Assembly: GCA_002027195.1 (NCBI GenBank)
Contig: MWJO01000024.1
Location: 1 to 64,000, forward strand
Length of the DNA: 64,000 bases
Direction: 5' to 3'
DNA from: Streptomyces sp. GKU 895
GTDB taxonomy: Bacteria; Actinomycetota; Actinomycetes; Streptomycetales; Streptomycetaceae
Numbering within the stretch: position 1 is the first letter of the stretch; each line of letters starts with the position of its first letter. The notes beneath the pieces were generated by a model. That model made no database searches and had not been told where the DNA came from. It saw only the letters and a program-made list of their open reading frames with translations. The translations under genes and the position numbers were made by a program. This document shows, in pieces, positions 62,747 through 64,000 of the stretch.

Positions 62747-64000
62747 ATGGACAAGCGGTACGAGGTGTACGCGCTCGCCGACCGGCACTTCTACGACACG
62801 CCGGACCGGCTGTCCGCGGGAGCGCGCGAGGCGGTTCCGCTGTTCGAGGCGGCGCGGCGCGAGGTGCCGGCCGGCTGGGGACGCGGCGCGCATCGGCGAC
62901 TGGCTGACGCTGACGCCGCTCGGCCGGACGGCCGGCCGGTGGCCGGTCCGGCGCAGGGCTGGAAGGTCCACGCCTCGGCCACCCGGGCGAACGCGGAGCG
63001 GATCGCGGAGATCGTGTGGGACTACTGCGTGCCGCGTCGCATCCCGTTCAAGTTCGTGCCGGGACCGCATCTGCTGCATCTGCGGAACACCAAGTACGCG
63101 CCCCGCGACGGCAGCGGCAAGTTCGTGACCCTGTACCCGGCCGACGAGGAGCAGCTGCACACGGTGCTGCGCGAGCTGGGCAGGCTCCTGGAGGGGTTCG
63201 AGGGGCCGTACATCCTGACCGACCTGCGCTGGGGCGAGGGGCCGCTCTACGTCCGCTACGGGGCGTTCGCACGCCAGTTCGTGGTCGACGAGCGGGGCTC
63301 GCTGGTGCCGGCGGTGCGGGACGGCGAGGGGGCCCTGGTGCCGGACCGCAGGGCCCCGTCCTTCCAGGTCCCGGAGTGGGTGACGCTGCCGGCCTTCCTG
63401 GCCCCTCATCTGGCGGCGCGCAACACCACGACGGTGGGAGAGCTGCCGTACCGCATCGAGAAGGCGCTGCACTTCTCCAACGGCGGCGGGGTCTACGCGG
63501 GCACCGACACCCGGGACGGCGGCAAGGTCGTCCTCAAGGAGGGCCGGCCGCACGCGGGCCTCGCCGCGGACGGGGCGGACGCGATCGCCCGGCTGGAGCG
63601 CGAGAAGTACGCGCTGGAGCGGCTGGCGGGGACCGGCGTGGTGCCGGAGGTGCGGGACTGGTTCACGCTCGGCGACCACCGCTTCCTGGTCATGGAGTTC
63701 CTCGAGGGGCGGCCGCTGAACTCGTTCTTCGCCGAGCGGCACCCGCTGCTCACCCCCGACCCCGATCCGCAGGCGGTGGCCGACTACACCGCGTGGGCAC
63801 TGCGCGTCCACGCCGGTGTCGAGCGGGCGGTGGAGGCGATCCACGCGCGCGGCATCGTCTTCAACGACCTGCACGTCTTCAACATCATGGTCGGCCCGAC
63901 GGGGAGTCCGTCTCCCTGCTCGACTTCGAGGCCGCCGCGCCCATCGACGAGCAGGGCCGCCAGGTCGTCGCGCACCCCGGCTTCTTCGCCCCGCCCGACC
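62747..64000 (+). CDS. lanKC: Class III lanthipeptide synthetase LanKC, 5' part (several frameshifts)
   Basis: The window ends inside this gene, with about 418 codons present. The N-terminal part (YEVYALADRHFYDTPDRL) and PAQGWKVHASATRANAERIA are typical of LanKC/RamC lyase domains. VPRRIPFKFVPGPHLLHLRN and VTLYPADEEQLHTVLRELG follow. The kinase domain has KVVLKEGRPHAGL and the catalytic loop ARGIVFNDLHVFNIMVG; DFE replaces DFG in a shifted frame (SLLDFEAAAPIDEQGR). Frameshifts lie near 62883, near 62950 (compensating) and at 63897-63899 where a C is missing. The enzyme phosphorylates, dehydrates and cyclises a precursor peptide; RamC makes SapB this way. The AAGGAGG site precedes the ATG at 62747. 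Confidence 0.85.
   Translation, partial: MDKRYEVYALADRHFYDTPDRLSAGAREAVPLFEAARREVPAGWGRGAHRRLADADAARPDGRPVAGPAQGWKVHASATRANAERIAEIVWDYCVPRRIPFKFVPGPHLLHLRNTKYAPRDGSGKFVTLYPADEEQLHTVLRELGRLLEGFEGPYILTDLRWGEGPLYVRYGAFARQFVVDERGSLVPAVRDGEGALVPDRRAPSFQVPEWVTLPAFLAPHLAARNTTTVGELPYRIEKALHFSNGGGVYAGTDTRDGGKVVLKEGRPHAGLAADGADAIARLEREKYALERLAGTGVVPEVRDWFTLGDHRFLVMEFLEGRPLNSFFAERHPLLTPDPDPQAVADYTAWALRVHAGVERAVEAIHARGIVFNDLHVFNIMVGPTGSPSPCSTSRPPRPSTSRAARSSRTPASSPRPT

Noticed and set aside
60077-63874. A 1,265-codon open frame on the minus strand spanning the phosphatase and the LanKC gene
   Set aside because: Its N-terminal 400 or so codons are antisense to LanKC and have no protein character. The real phosphatase begins at 62548; the long frame is a by-product of high GC content.
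1-64000. Search for CRISPR arrays, tRNA or rRNA genes, insertion sequences and prophage
   Set aside because: I saw no regularly spaced repeats, cloverleaf-like sequences, rRNA motifs, transposase or phage proteins. Dispersed short repeats at 45618 and 47807 are the only repeated elements outside promoters.

Overview
The window is high-GC actinobacterial DNA, almost certainly from Streptomyces or a close relative. The evidence is strong third-position GC bias, frequent GTG starts with GGAGG-type ribosome binding sites, mycothiol-dependent formaldehyde metabolism, a GerW/YtfJ spore protein, a SpoIIE-type PP2C phosphatase, a class III lanthipeptide synthetase, a DUF574 methyltransferase, streptogrisin-like proteases and DmdR1/IdeR-type iron boxes. 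I saw no rRNA, tRNA, CRISPR array, transposase or phage gene. It looks like chromosome rather than a mobile element.

Layout. 1-9.9 kb: an ATP-grasp protein, a TetR regulator whose probable operator recurs before a zinc-ribbon OB-fold gene, a large secreted alpha/beta hydrolase, an F420/PPOX enzyme, a DUF3800 protein, a methyltransferase and a membrane-anchored serine protease. 10-15.9 kb: a carbohydrate locus with a ROK repressor divergent from an ABC importer (two permeases and a binding lipoprotein, no ATPase) and a Gfo/Idh/MocA dehydrogenase. 15.9-23.2 kb: L,D-transpeptidase, MFS exporter, two short-chain dehydrogenases, DUF4180, the S-(hydroxymethyl)mycothiol dehydrogenase/metallo-hydrolase pair, a transketolase remnant and a YtfJ protein. 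23.2-35.1 kb: an iron locus, described below. 35.1-42.2 kb: aldehyde dehydrogenase, small secreted protein, SnoaL-like protein, folD, an ECF sigma factor with a probable partner, and a lone cytochrome oxidase subunit I gene. 42.2-54.9 kb: secreted GH27 and GH5 glycosidases, a GT1 glycosyltransferase, a TetR regulator next to a secreted beta-propeller, an Otr(A)-like ribosome protection GTPase, XdhC, a phosphotransferase and a phosphodiesterase. 55-60 kb: a TarS-like glycosyltransferase, a methyltransferase and rfbB/rfbA, probably for a glycosylated cell-wall polymer. 60-64 kb: the SpoIIE-type phosphatase divergent from a truncated LanKC gene.

The most interesting system is the iron locus. A FhuF-type siderophore reductase is divergent from a FecCD-FecCD-ATPase-binding-lipoprotein importer, and two iron boxes lie between them. 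Downstream, a tightly overlapping block encodes ATP-grasp ligase, NIS synthetase, MFS exporter, NIS synthetase and PLP decarboxylase. That content and order match pvsABCDE of vibrioferrin biosynthesis in Vibrio, and an importer lies alongside as in the pvu system. This predicts a citrate-based carboxylate siderophore, unlike the hydroxamate desferrioxamines usual in Streptomyces.

Quality warning. About 16 genes are broken by single-base indels, mostly in C/G runs, while the flanking protein sequence stays intact. In most cases adding or removing one base restores a gene of the expected length. I read these as uncorrected sequencing errors, annotate the genes as whole and give the frameshift positions. 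Starts and ends of those genes are sound, but the exact lesion bases are estimates.
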